56,631 nucleotides of DNA from Candidatus Desulfatifera sulfidica (GTDB lineage: Bacteria; Desulfobacterota; Desulfobulbia; Desulfobulbales; Desulfocapsaceae): assembly GCA_014381505.1 (NCBI GenBank), contig JACNLK010000032.1:1-56631 (forward strand). Reading direction: 5' to 3'. Shown here one piece after another: positions 43,901 to 52,659 of the stretch (position 1 is its first letter; each line of letters starts with the position of its first letter). Below the pieces are notes generated by a model. It was not told the origin of the DNA. It saw only the letters and a list, made by a program, of their open reading frames with translations, and searched no databases. A program made the translations under genes and the position numbers.

Positions 43901-44482
43901 AACAGCCTGCATATCTTCGCGGGTCAGTTCTTCAACCTTCTGAATCTCGTGCGAGGTGCGGAAGCCGTCGAAGAAGTGAATGAAGGGAATGCGAGAGGCC
44001 AGGGAGACCTGAGTGGTGATGAGGGCCATATCCATGGCTTCCTGGACGTTCTGAGAGGCAAGCATACCCCAGCCGGTTTGACGGGCGGCGTAGATGTCGG
44101 CGTGGTCACCGAAGATGGACAGACCCTGGCAGGCGATGGCACGGGCGCTGACATGGAAAACGGTGGGGGTCAATTCACCGGCGATCTTGTACATATTGGG
44201 CAGCATCAAGAGCAGACCCTGGGAGGCGGTGAAGGTGGTGCACAAGGAGCCTGTGGATAATGATCCATGAATGGCGCCGGCAACGCCGCCTTCAGACTGC
44301 ATCTGGGTTACGATGGGCTGTGAGCCCCAGATGTTCTTCTCGCCGCTGGAGCACTTGGTGTCGGCCTCGGCCGCCATGGATGAAGAGGGGGTGATGGGAT
44401 AGATGGTGATGACTTCGCTTGTGGCGTAGGCAACGTGGGTACATGCCTGGTTGCCGTCGATGGTGACCATTTTTCGAGACAT
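40946..44482 (-). CDS. nifJ: Pyruvate:ferredoxin (flavodoxin) oxidoreductase, single-chain
   Basis: A 1178-residue enzyme that oxidises pyruvate to acetyl-CoA and CO2 with ferredoxin, central to anaerobic carbon metabolism. Domains in order: pyrimidine-binding thiamine domain (MSRKMVTIDGNQA, YPITPSSSMAAEAD), domain II, the gamma-type CoA domain, a 2[4Fe-4S] ferredoxin domain (about 690-755, CIQCGQCSLVCPHG and CCSCTQCVTVCPA), and the pyrophosphate-binding TPP domain with FSGACAGCGETPYI, GDGWAYDIGYGG and DTEVYSNTGGQ. AAGGAG precedes the ATG. The CBS-domain gene lies 100 nt upstream on the same strand. All cysteines for three clusters are present. Confidence 0.96.
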   Translation of the reverse strand: MSRKMVTIDGNQACTHVAYATSEVITIYPITPSSSMAAEADTKCSSGEKNIWGSQPIVTQMQSEGGVAGAIHGSLSTGSLCTTFTASQGLLLMLPNMYKIAGELTPTVFHVSARAIACQGLSIFGDHADIYAARQTGWGMLASQNVQEAMDMALITTQVSLASRIPFIHFFDGFRTSHEIQKVEELTREDMQAVIDENLVIAHRERAMTPDRPTMRGTAQNPDVYFTGRETVNKFYNAAPGIVQATMDKFAAVTGRQYNLFDYYGAPDAEDVIVMMASGCEVVSATIDYLVAQGRKVGLVIVRLFRPFDSRAMVNALPTSVERITVLDRTKEPGASGDPLYLDIRAAVGEAAENNVAAYQPSILAGRYGLGSAEFTPAMVIAVYDNMSAMAPKNHFCVGPDDDVTYSSLKYDKNLNIEGEDVYRAMFYGLGSDGTVGANKNTIKIIGTETDNSAQGYFVYDSKKSGSITTSHLRFGKNQVVAPYLINKANFIACHNFTFLDQYDMLSNLDEGGTFLLTTSFDNKQIWKELPASVQKALIEKNAKFYIIDAISLGLALGLGARINMIMQTAFFMISGILTEQEAIDSIKGAIKKTYGKKGDKVVQMNYDAVDTAIKNIVEVKLGRSTTGHELPPTVPAHAPDFVKNVTAKMIQGKGDQIKVSEMPCDGTWPTATTQYEKRNIGVHVPEWIPENCIQCGQCSLVCPHGAIRTKLVPALKKAPKSFKSMDAVGKAFKGSKFTVQVFTEDCCSCTQCVTVCPAKKKALQMLPNSEQIRKTEAKNIEYFLSLPEIDPATINTATIKGSQLLRPLFEFSGACAGCGETPYINLPSQLFGDRMFIANATGCSSIYGGNLPTTPYAKREDGRGPTWANSLFEDNAEFGLGMRFSVNKLASLATELVEEAQANKLITAKVADDLLNASQSTQSEIEAQRDRVAKLKEKLSGSTDAFSKRLLAVADYLVKKSVWMIGGDGWAYDIGYGGLDHVLASGENVNVMILDTEVYSNTGGQMSKSTPRAATAQFAASGKKMPKKDIGMIFSTYGNVYVAKVSLGANPAQVVKAMAEAEAYDGPSLIIAYSHCINHGINMTKGLEQQQKAVACGHWPLYRYNPDLEAAGKNPLSIDSKEPTISFADYALGENRYRMLKMTNPEHADELMEASQKDVTKSWDFLVARAASLEPKE

Positions 44483-44582
44483 ACTGGTTGTTCTCCTTGC
44501 AGGTTATGGATTGTGGTGTAGATATTCTATTTGATTAAGGTCACTGGGGGAAAACTCCCTTGCTGACCCGACACAGAATGTT

Positions 44583-45269
44583 TTATTTTTTTTTGGGAAG
44601 ACTGCTCAGATCATCCAGGCCCTGGCTGATGATGTCGTATTCGCTGCTCATCTCGGCCAGTGTGGAATTGATCTGTTCGATATTGTTGTTGCTGGGTACG
44701 ACTCGTACCGAAACCCGTTTGCGGCCGGCTGCTGCGTCTTCGAATGAGGTCAGGATGGAAAGGACCCTGGCATCTTCCTGACGTAACAGGTCGATCAGCC
44801 TGGAGACAGCGCCTCCTGCATCACTCATATCGATGACATACTGGTACGCACCATCCTGAATGCCGGTTGCATGGATGAAGCCGCGCAGGACATCGGACTC
44901 GGAGAGCAGGCCCACCAGGTTTTCGTCCTTGTCAACGATCATCAGGCCGGAGATCTTGAGGTTGAGCATGACCATGGCCGCTTTTTCAAGGGTGTCGTCA
45001 TCGCGGAGATTAACGGGGTCAGCGGTCATGACGTCTTTGACCTTCATTTCAGAGAGGAGATAGTACATTTCGTGCAGGTCGATCTCTGTCTTACTCGAGG
45101 GCGAGGCGTCTTTCAGGTCCCGATCAGTGATAATTCCGGCGAGTTTGCCATGTGAGAGCACAGGCAGGCGACGGATATTATTTTCCTTCATGGTTCGGGT
45201 GGCCCGCATGACCGACGTATTGGCATCCACCGTGAGGATTGTGGTGGCCATCCAGTCTTTGATTAACAT
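44583..45269 (-). CDS. CBS-pair protein with ACT-like C terminus
   Basis: A 228-residue cytoplasmic protein. Two CBS domains (MLIKDWMATTILTV... about 1-60, and VKDVMTADPVNL... about 76-135) bind adenine nucleotides, and an ACT-like domain follows (about 145-215, YQYVIDMSDAGGAVSRLIDLL). Such proteins are thought to sense energy or amino-acid state. It lies upstream of nifJ on the same strand, so it may be cotranscribed with it or affect it (inference). AGGAG precedes the ATG. The C terminus LPKKK is encoded by an A run, which looks like a T run on the plus strand. Confidence 0.88.
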   Translation of the reverse strand: MLIKDWMATTILTVDANTSVMRATRTMKENNIRRLPVLSHGKLAGIITDRDLKDASPSSKTEIDLHEMYYLLSEMKVKDVMTADPVNLRDDDTLEKAAMVMLNLKISGLMIVDKDENLVGLLSESDVLRGFIHATGIQDGAYQYVIDMSDAGGAVSRLIDLLRQEDARVLSILTSFEDAAAGRKRVSVRVVPSNNNIEQINSTLAEMSSEYDIISQGLDDLSSLPKKK

Positions 45270-45526
45270 ACAAGTCTCCTTTTTCTGCGCAGAATGTGAT
45301 GAGGCTTACGGTTATGTTTCATTGAGATCGTGGATATTCGAGGCTCATTTGAATACGGCAAATCGTCCATGATCAAAATTACTGATGTGTTACACGAGGA
45401 AATTTTATGAATATAGATTATTTTTCATGGCCATGCAAGTAATGAATGGGTAGAATCGGGCCAATATTCCACGCCGGTGTTCTTTTATCGGTTTCTTTAT
45501 CTTTTTTTTACTTGATTTGACTGTTG

Positions 45527-47440
45527 ATGGCAATTTTTTCTGGTTCAGAGCTTGATGAGCTCCTTGATTTTCTCGAACAGCAAGAGGATGCGGTTTTTCT
45601 CGATAGCTCGCGTGACGAGCCCGGGGCGCGATCATTATTATTCAGTGAGCCTGTGGGGCGTCTTTCCTGTTACCGGGAAACAGACCCGAATCTGTTCCTG
45701 TCTCAGATTGATGAGGTGCTGGCTCAGGGATTGTACGCTGCCGGTTGGGTGGCCTACGAGTTTGCTTATCTGCTTGAAGAGCGCTTTCGTCCTTTTCTTG
45801 CCGGAACGGGAGACCCCACACAGCCTTTGGCAGAATTTGGAATTTATCAGGCGCCCCATGTCTTTGATAAATCTTCGACCTGCCCTTCCTTGAGTTCTGT
45901 CTCCGCCTCTCCAGACCTTGGGCAGGAAGTCTGCAAGGTGAGCCGCATTCGGCCAAATCAGTCCCGGAACGCCTATCTTGATGCCCTTCATGCTATCCGC
46001 AATTATCTGAAGGCTGGTGATACCTATCAAGTCAACTATACACTCAAGCTTCTTTTCGATTTTGCCGGTTCTCCGGCTGCGCTGTATCGACGACTGCGTC
46101 GTAATCAATCGGTCGCTTATGGTGCCTTTCTCCGCAGTCATGGACAAAGTCTGCTCTCATTTTCCCCCGAGCTCTTTTTTCAGAAAAAGGGGGGGCGAGT
46201 GACGGTCCGACCCATGAAAGGAACCATGCGTCGGGGTCGTTTTGTGGATGAAGATGCCGCCTTGGCTCATATGCTCTGTCATGACACCAAAAATCGGAGC
46301 GAAAATGTGATGATTGTTGATCTGCTGCGCAATGATCTCGGCCGCCTGATGCATAGTCTGGGAGGTGGATCTGTACAGACACAATCACTTTTTGATGTGG
46401 AGCGTTACGAAACGCTCTGGCAGATGACTTCAACCATCGAGGCCCGGTCTGATGCTCAGGCCATGGCTTCTCTGGATACGGGGAATTTGTTTCGGGCACT
46501 GTTTCCCTGTGGCTCCATAACCGGAGCTCCCAAGGTTCGAACAATGGAGATTATCCATGAACTGGAGCAGGAAAATCGTGGCGTCTATACCGGGGCCATC
46601 GGATATCTGGCTCCAGATGGAGATGCAGTTTTTAATGTACCAATCAGGACGGTGGTGATTGATGGTGATCGGGGTGAGATGGGGATTGGTTCCGGTATCG
46701 TCATTGAGTCAGCTCCTGAACAGGAGTGGCGGGAATGCCTGCTCAAGGCTCGTTTCCTGACCAATGAAGGGTGTGATTTTCAGATCATTGAGACACTGCT
46801 TTGGGAGCCTGGGGCTGGTTATTGGTTGCTTGAGAGTCATCTGGACCGATTGATGAAATCCGCTGAGTATTTTCTTTTTGCCGGAGAGAGAGGAACCATT
46901 ACGGCTGCGCTGACTGAGACGGCAAAAGAGTTTGATAATCAGGCCATGCGGGTTCGTTTGTTGCTGGCCAAGGATGGGGAGGTCAGGGTTACTTCCATGA
47001 ACTGTGAGAGACCGGAATCACGCTCTTTGCCGGTTTCTTTGTCTGATACGGTTGGTGAACTGCCGAAAATCAGACTGGCGGAAGAACAGATTGATTCCCG
47101 TATGGTCTGGCCATACCACAAGACCACCCATCGCAGCATGTATGATCGGGAATATGCCCGGGCTCAGGAAGAGGGGTGTCTTGATTCAATTCTGCTCAAT
47201 GAGCGCGGGGAGGTCTGTGAGGGGACGATTACGAATGTCATCGTTTTGCAGGATGGCTGCTGGTTGACTCCGCCGCTTGAGACAGGACTCTTGCCTGGTG
47301 TATTGCGCGCAGAATTGTTGCGCGGCAAGGAGGTTGAGCTGCGGGAGCGTGTTCTGACTGTGGCTGATCTTGCAGGAGCCGAAGCGGTTTATCTGTGTAA
47401 TTCGGTACGTGGGCTGGTGCGGGTGAGATGTGCTTTCTGA
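45527..47440 (+). CDS. Aminodeoxychorismate synthase component I / 4-amino-4-deoxychorismate lyase fusion (PabB-PabC)
   Basis: About 637 residues joining two folate-pathway enzymes. The PabB half (about 1-420) has GDTYQVNYTL, SFSPELFF, RPMKGTMRRG, NRSENVMIVDLLRNDLGR and FPCGSITGAPKVRTMEII, and makes aminodeoxychorismate from chorismate. The PabC half (about 425-637) is a PLP class IV lyase with ETLLWEPGAGYWLLESHLDRL, a likely Schiff-base Lys in WPYHKTTHR, and CEGTITNVIVL and TGLLPGVLR. Together they yield p-aminobenzoate. The ATG at 45527 is preferred to the TTG at 45524; no Shine-Dalgarno is visible. The glutaminase PabA is not nearby. Confidence 0.93.
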   Translation: MAIFSGSELDELLDFLEQQEDAVFLDSSRDEPGARSLLFSEPVGRLSCYRETDPNLFLSQIDEVLAQGLYAAGWVAYEFAYLLEERFRPFLAGTGDPTQPLAEFGIYQAPHVFDKSSTCPSLSSVSASPDLGQEVCKVSRIRPNQSRNAYLDALHAIRNYLKAGDTYQVNYTLKLLFDFAGSPAALYRRLRRNQSVAYGAFLRSHGQSLLSFSPELFFQKKGGRVTVRPMKGTMRRGRFVDEDAALAHMLCHDTKNRSENVMIVDLLRNDLGRLMHSLGGGSVQTQSLFDVERYETLWQMTSTIEARSDAQAMASLDTGNLFRALFPCGSITGAPKVRTMEIIHELEQENRGVYTGAIGYLAPDGDAVFNVPIRTVVIDGDRGEMGIGSGIVIESAPEQEWRECLLKARFLTNEGCDFQIIETLLWEPGAGYWLLESHLDRLMKSAEYFLFAGERGTITAALTETAKEFDNQAMRVRLLLAKDGEVRVTSMNCERPESRSLPVSLSDTVGELPKIRLAEEQIDSRMVWPYHKTTHRSMYDREYARAQEEGCLDSILLNERGEVCEGTITNVIVLQDGCWLTPPLETGLLPGVLRAELLRGKEVELRERVLTVADLAGAEAVYLCNSVRGLVRVRCAF

Positions 47441-47505
47441 GAAGTCCTGTAGGGCCTCATATCCCAAAACACATTGTTCTATCTCCGGGCGGATTTCTTA
47501 CTGAT

Positions 47506-48024
47506 TTACTGAGTCACGAGTTGATCATCCTCTGTGGTGATTGATGTGGGTGGAATGATCAGGTTGTGGCTGCTGCCGAGCTGGCGCACAGTTTCCATGA
47601 AGACGGAGGGCAGCGGGAGTTCCCGATCGTGATTGAGGAGACCTAGGGCATCGGCCTGCACAAGAAGATCAGAGGGGGCCAGCTCTTCCTGCTGGTCACA
47701 CAGGGTCAGGATACGCAGGGCGTCGCTCAAGGGGTCTTGCAAATGGGGAAGTTCCTGGGCCAGGCCCAGTAACTCCTGTTCGATCAGTCCTCGATTGGTC
47801 TTGAAAAAATCCTGGAATCTTGGTTCCGGGTTGTTTGAGCCGAACAGGGCATTTGTGAGTGCTCCGCTGAGCAGGCCCAGAAAGCCCGGGCCCCGGTCCG
47901 GATGCTTGGCACCAAGGTGATTGCGCAGTTCTTTGTAGACAATCATTTGAATCACGGCCACGCCTTCGCGCAGAACCGGGATCAGTCGGGATTCTTGAGC
48001 TGTGTTGTTTTCCTGATTCGTCAT
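47506..48024 (-). CDS. Conserved-looking hypothetical protein
   Basis: A 172-residue soluble protein (MTNQENNTAQESRLIPVLREG...), alpha-helical and with a Pro/Ser-rich tail (LIIPPTSITTEDDQL). No signal peptide or catalytic motif is visible. It overlaps the DUF493-type gene by 1 nt (TAATG), so it is made from the same mRNA. I do not recognise its family. Confidence 0.7.
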   Translation of the reverse strand: MTNQENNTAQESRLIPVLREGVAVIQMIVYKELRNHLGAKHPDRGPGFLGLLSGALTNALFGSNNPEPRFQDFFKTNRGLIEQELLGLAQELPHLQDPLSDALRILTLCDQQEELAPSDLLVQADALGLLNHDRELPLPSVFMETVRQLGSSHNLIIPPTSITTEDDQLVTQ

Positions 48025-48308
48025 TAGAGTACGGTCCTGACTGCGTTGTGGTTTTTCAGGTTTTCATAGAAGCCCAGTCGCTCCTCATCATTTTTGACTT
48101 CCAGTTCAACATTGAGGCTGCAGTATTTGCCCCCGGAACTTGTGTGAGAAAGGGTAATGCTCAGTGGTTTACGCGGGCAGACCGCAGCCACTGCACGGTG
48201 TATGGCATCTGCGTCCTGTCCGATGACCTTGTAAAGCCAGGTGCACGGGTAGTTGATTTCAGGCCGTTGTTGTGAGCAAAAGGGTTTGGGAAAGGGGTCG
48301 AGTGTCAT
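48024..48308 (-). CDS. DUF493/YbeD-like protein
   Basis: A 94-residue protein whose YPCTWLYKVIG...HRAVAAVCPRKPLSITLSHTSSGGKYCSLNVEL pattern matches the DUF493 (YbeD) small ferredoxin-like alpha/beta fold, whose role is not established. It is the first gene of a two-gene unit with the following hypothetical gene. Bases 48309-48567 upstream show no gene that I can support. Confidence 0.75.
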   Translation of the reverse strand: MTLDPFPKPFCSQQRPEINYPCTWLYKVIGQDADAIHRAVAAVCPRKPLSITLSHTSSGGKYCSLNVELEVKNDEERLGFYENLKNHNAVRTVL

Positions 48309-48567
48309 GATTTTCTGATTGGTTCAGTTGGAGACGATTGTTCTTTTCCTGTCTGTCTGGTTGTGTCAACTGATAGCGAATTTACAGGGAAGATGGGCCT
48401 GCGTCAAGCAGGATAAGAGTCCGGCGAGTTCAGGTGAACGCCAGAGAGGGCAGGGGATATTTCAGATCTGCCGCGAGCCTTCACTGAGGCGGATCTGATC
48501 CGTCCATGAGGCGTAATCTGTCAGATTGCCAGTGCCATAAAACACTCCGTGTTGACGAGGAGCTGGA

Positions 48568-51500
48568 TCATCCATCCAGCGCTTCACGGACTGCGGCGGC
48601 CAGAACTTCGATTTTAACAGGTTTGCGCAGGAATATTCTGGCACCGATGGACAGCGCCTCCTCTTTGTGAAGAATGGAGCTGTAGCCGGTGCTGATGATG
48701 ATTGGCATGTGGGGTCGGAGCTTGAGTACCTGGTGGATTACTTCTATGCCGGTTATTTTGGGCATGGTCTGGTCTGTGACGATCAGATCAAACTGATCCG
48801 GATGTGTGGTGAAAAATTCCATGGCCTCTTCACTGTCGTTGAAGCAGGTGACCTTGTAGCCAAGATAATTGAGTACGGTTTGCTGCATGGCCAGGATGGA
48901 TCGTTCGTCGTCGATGAGCATGACCTGTTCACTGCCCGTGGCCATGTTTGTTGCCGCCAGTATATTTGTACTTTTGTCATCAAGCATGGGGTCGACCAGG
49001 GCCGGCAGATAGACGGTGAAGGTTGAGCCCGCTCCGGGCGCACTCTCCACGCGGATCAGTCCATGGTACTGTTTGATGATACCGAGGGTCACTGACAGGC
49101 CAAGACCGGTGCCTCTGCCCATTTCCTTGGTGGTGTAGTAAGGGTCGAAAATCAGCGCCCTGGTCTTTTCGTCCATGCCGCAGCCGGTGTCACTGATTGT
49201 CAGAACAATATAGGGCCCAGGTGTGCATTCTTTTTCTCCTGCCAGTTCTTCGGCCGTGACCTCTTTCCGTTGCAGTTTGATGGTTATGGTCCCCTGCTCA
49301 TTTTCCATGGCGTGGAAGGCGTTGGTGCAGAGATTAATGATGAGTTGGTGGATTCGGGTGGAATCGGCCATGATCATGCCGCAATCCTGGTCGATTTCCT
49401 GATGGATAGAGACGGTTTTCGGGAGCGAGGCATTGAGCATCTTCAAGGCCTCCTTGATGATCAGATGCGGGCTCAGGGGGGTCGGCTTGAGTTCATCATC
49501 CTTGCGGCTGAAGGTCAGAATCTGTTTGACCAGGTCGGCGGCCCGCCTGCCCCCTTGGAGGATTTGCTCCAGGTGCTCATACATTGGGTCCTCAGGTGGG
49601 GTGTTGAACCTGGCTATTTCGGCAAAACCGATGATTGCCGTGAGAATGTTGTTGAAATCATGGGCGATACCACCAGACAAGATGCCGATGGCGTCCATCT
49701 TATGTGCCTGGAATAGTTCCTGTTCCATCTTTTTCTGATCGGTGATATCCCGAGCCACATGGGCCAGATGGAGAATTTTTCCGGAAGGATCGAAGATCGG
49801 TGAAATTGTTACATGAAATAGTTTGTTCAGTGTTTTGTGTTCGATGATCTCGGAACAGGTCTTGCCCTCTGTCAGGGAGGTCAGGCCGGGGCAGTCGGGG
49901 CAGGGCAGATCCTGACCACGAAAGGCCTGGTAACAGGTCTGACCGATCAGACTCTTGCCGTCTTTTTCCAGGAGGTCACGGGCGGCCTGGTTGGCCTTGA
50001 GGATTCGCATTTCACTGTCCTGGATGGTGATAAGGTCGGTGATGGCGTGAAACGTTCTTTCCCATTCGTCCCTGCTGGACCGGATCTGATCTTCGATTTG
50101 ACGCTGATAGGTGAGGTCGTGCAGGCTGGTAAAGATTGATACCGGTTGATCGTCAAGATCACGAACGACTTTGATGGTGGCCTGTATTGGCCGGCCCATG
50201 GGATTCCCGGTGGTGTCGGCCTCCATAATCAGGGTCGTGTCCTGCTTTGACTCATGGGCCCGGCAGAGGGCGCAGGCAGTTTTCTCACCTTCAGGATGGG
50301 TGATGTCCTGGATCAATGTGTTAAGGGTGGTCTCGGGGGCGGTTCCGGTCATGGCGTAAAATGCCTTGTTGGCCCTGAGGAGGCGTTGATTGAGGTCGAT
50401 GAGAAAGATGGCATCGTCTGAGGCGTCAATGGTGGTCGCCCATTGCTTTGCCGCATTTTTGAGTGCGTCTTCGGTCTTTTTGTTGTCGGTTACGTTCCGG
50501 CTGATCCCGATGATACCCAGTATCTGTCCGTCATGGTTACGAAAAGGAATTTTGATGGTGTCCATGGCAATTTGAGATCCGTCGGGACCCTGATGCCAGA
50601 GGCGGGGACTGCGGAATAGTCCTTTTTCCATGGCCTCCCGGTCACTTGCAATAAATCTCTTGGCCTGTTCTTCGGGAAAAAGTTCGTGGTCTGTATGGCC
50701 GAGCATCGCCTCCTGGCTTTTATTGAAGAAAGTGGTGAAGGATCGATTACAGACTTGATAGACCCCGTCCTGGTCTTTGGAGAAAATGAGGTCTGGAATA
50801 CTCTCTATCAAACTTTTCAGGAACATTGTTGTGGAGTGGGAGGTCTTTTCGGCATCCTTGCGCCTTTCGGTTTCCTGAGCCATACCCCGAATCATTTTAC
50901 CAAAGGTGAAGTGCAGCGTCAGCAGGGTGAGGAGCAGTAGCCCGACACAGGTGACCAGGGTCTGAAGCAGGAAAAGGCGTTTGCTGGCAACCAGGTCGGT
51001 AATATCCTGGGCTGCGATAATCCCGCAGTAGGGCATGCCATTGAAATCACTGAACAGGGTGTGAATGTGTAAGATATAGTGGCGGTCGTTGATGGTGAGA
51101 TCGCGTACGTGGAAAATGGGGGAGTTGCTCTCCATGTTTTCCATGTCCGGGATGTGGGCAAAGAGGCTGTCCGGGGAGGCGTTGATCAGTAATCTGTTGT
51201 TGCTGATCTGTTTGTTGCTGTGCTCTATGGGCGGCAGCGATTGCTGGATGAGCCATCTCTGATCGATGAAGGAAGCGGTGGGGAGATTTATGGTGCGGCG
51301 GAGGTGGTCGGTGATCATTTCCATGGAGATCCCGAACTCTACAGCCCCGGCATAAATCCCGTCAGCAAAGACCGGGACAATGATCCGGTAATAATTGCCA
51401 TGCAAACCCAACTCGCAGCCTGAAATGGGCAGCTGTTCTTCATGGACTGACTGAACCATTGGTCGTTTGTCAGCGATGGAGTCGCCAAATGTCTCAGGCT

Positions 51501-51864
51501 CATGTACCCGCAGGAATGAGGTCCCATCCGGCAGGTGAAATTGGATGTTCTCGAAATAGGGATTCTCTTTCTTGAGTCGATTGAAGATGGGCCCGCTCAG
51601 GAGCATGAGCTGATCACGGTCACGCTCGATAAAGGCCTGAGTGATCTGGGGATGTATTTCGATGAAAGACTGGATACGCTCGTCATAAAGGGAAAAAGAG
51701 AAACCCTGGGCCCCGGCCACGTGCTGGTCAATCTTGTCTCCGGCATCCTTCGTCAGCTGGTCGATGGAGCGATTGTGCTGGCTGATGCCCTGGAAGAGAA
51801 AGGAAAAGCAGAGGAAGGCGACGATCAACCCAACGGTCAGAGTGGCTTTGACTTCGGTGCGCAT
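48568..51864 (-). CDS. Hybrid sensor histidine kinase (sensor, 3x PAS, HisKA, HATPase, receiver)
   Basis: A 1098-residue membrane kinase. TM1 (about 8-27), a large periplasmic sensor region (about 28-290, HIHTLFSDFNGMPY), TM2 (about 293-316), then PAS domains at about 345-465, 470-590 and 595-715. HisKA contains GGIAHDFNNILTAIIGFAEIA with the phosphorylated His, and HATPase has GCGMDEKTR and GRGTGLGLSVTLGI. The C-terminal receiver (about 975-1090) has the phosphoacceptor in LIVTDQTMPKITG. Two PAS modules carry CxxC-like pairs (CALC; CPDCPG...C), which hint at metal or redox sensing. It is separated by 150 nt, with a possible promoter, from the LuxR-type regulator gene upstream on the same strand. 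Confidence 0.92.
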   Translation of the reverse strand: MRTEVKATLTVGLIVAFLCFSFLFQGISQHNRSIDQLTKDAGDKIDQHVAGAQGFSFSLYDERIQSFIEIHPQITQAFIERDRDQLMLLSGPIFNRLKKENPYFENIQFHLPDGTSFLRVHEPETFGDSIADKRPMVQSVHEEQLPISGCELGLHGNYYRIIVPVFADGIYAGAVEFGISMEMITDHLRRTINLPTASFIDQRWLIQQSLPPIEHSNKQISNNRLLINASPDSLFAHIPDMENMESNSPIFHVRDLTINDRHYILHIHTLFSDFNGMPYCGIIAAQDITDLVASKRLFLLQTLVTCVGLLLLTLLTLHFTFGKMIRGMAQETERRKDAEKTSHSTTMFLKSLIESIPDLIFSKDQDGVYQVCNRSFTTFFNKSQEAMLGHTDHELFPEEQAKRFIASDREAMEKGLFRSPRLWHQGPDGSQIAMDTIKIPFRNHDGQILGIIGISRNVTDNKKTEDALKNAAKQWATTIDASDDAIFLIDLNQRLLRANKAFYAMTGTAPETTLNTLIQDITHPEGEKTACALCRAHESKQDTTLIMEADTTGNPMGRPIQATIKVVRDLDDQPVSIFTSLHDLTYQRQIEDQIRSSRDEWERTFHAITDLITIQDSEMRILKANQAARDLLEKDGKSLIGQTCYQAFRGQDLPCPDCPGLTSLTEGKTCSEIIEHKTLNKLFHVTISPIFDPSGKILHLAHVARDITDQKKMEQELFQAHKMDAIGILSGGIAHDFNNILTAIIGFAEIARFNTPPEDPMYEHLEQILQGGRRAADLVKQILTFSRKDDELKPTPLSPHLIIKEALKMLNASLPKTVSIHQEIDQDCGMIMADSTRIHQLIINLCTNAFHAMENEQGTITIKLQRKEVTAEELAGEKECTPGPYIVLTISDTGCGMDEKTRALIFDPYYTTKEMGRGTGLGLSVTLGIIKQYHGLIRVESAPGAGSTFTVYLPALVDPMLDDKSTNILAATNMATGSEQVMLIDDERSILAMQQTVLNYLGYKVTCFNDSEEAMEFFTTHPDQFDLIVTDQTMPKITGIEVIHQVLKLRPHMPIIISTGYSSILHKEEALSIGARIFLRKPVKIEVLAAAVREALDG

Positions 51865-51931
51865 GGTGTGAGTCTGGACCCCCTGATTGTTGAGGTTTGT
51901 TTGGCGGTGTCTTGTATCTCTGTAATTGTTG

Positions 51932-51959
51932 AGTATAGTTTTATGATTATGACATTAAA
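51932..51959 (-). promoter_or_regulatory. Possible promoter of the hybrid kinase gene
   Basis: On the minus strand TTTAAT (51954-51959), 16 nt, and TATACT (51932-51937). The -35 is poor. It lies 67 nt before the ATG at 51864. Confidence 0.35.
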
Positions 51960-52014
51960 CCGAAAAGTTGTCTGTCGGGAGTTCTTGACAATGATAAAAA
52001 AGATGAAAAATCAA

Positions 52015-52659
52015 CTATTCGAGTTGAGTGATCCCGTGTCGAAGTGCAAACTTGACCAGGGAGGGCAGGTCGGAGAGACCCAGTTTGTTCATTAATCTGC
52101 TGCGGTAGGTCTCCACTGTCTTGGGTGAGAGCCCGAGCTTTGTCCCAATGGCGACACTGGACAGGCCTTCGACCACAAACTGGAGGACTTCCCTTTCCCG
52201 TTGGCTCAGGCGTGTCAAGGGGGAGACGTCCTTTTGATCACGGAGCATCTTTCGGATTTCGTCCATGTCTATTTTTTTGCTGAAATAGGTCTTGTGGCCG
52301 GATACTGCACGAATGGCCTCAATCAGTTCGCTCCCTGCTGATTCTTTGAGGATGTAACCGTGGATGCCTGTGAGCAGGGCATGGCATATGTGCTCGGGCG
52401 TGGAATAGACGGAGAGGATGATCACTCTTGTCTTTGGCCGCGCCATTCTGATCTGCCGGGCAGCCTCCAGGCCATTCATTTCGGGCATGGCGATATCGAG
52501 CACCAATACGTCTGGTTCCAGATCTATGGTCTTCTGTACAGCCTCGCGACCGTTGGCCGCCTCGCCGCAGACGCGGATATCAGGCTGGGTCTCCAGCAGA
52601 TGTTTGAGTCCTTCACGAATAATGGTGTGGTCGTCACAGAGCAGGACAGAAATGTTCAT
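52015..52659 (-). CDS. NarL/LuxR-type response regulator
   Basis: A 214-residue transcription factor. The receiver (about 1-120) has acidic residues in LLCDDHTIIREGL and the phosphorylated Asp in VLVLDIAMPEMNG (about 54). The C-terminal LuxR helix-turn-helix (about 148-205) contains LSQREREVLQFVVEGLSSVAIG and SPKTVETYRSRLMNKLGL. The ATG at 52659 overlaps the kinase stop (ATGA); the longer frame to 52722 is not needed. Its partner is almost surely the kinase just upstream. Target genes are not apparent. Confidence 0.95.
   Translation of the reverse strand: MNISVLLCDDHTIIREGLKHLLETQPDIRVCGEAANGREAVQKTIDLEPDVLVLDIAMPEMNGLEAARQIRMARPKTRVIILSVYSTPEHICHALLTGIHGYILKESAGSELIEAIRAVSGHKTYFSKKIDMDEIRKMLRDQKDVSPLTRLSQREREVLQFVVEGLSSVAIGTKLGLSPKTVETYRSRLMNKLGLSDLPSLVKFALRHGITQLE

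Noticed and set aside
44581-44594. T run beside the CBS gene as a terminator
   Set aside because: It is the complement of the lysine codons at the end of the CBS gene, with no hairpin.
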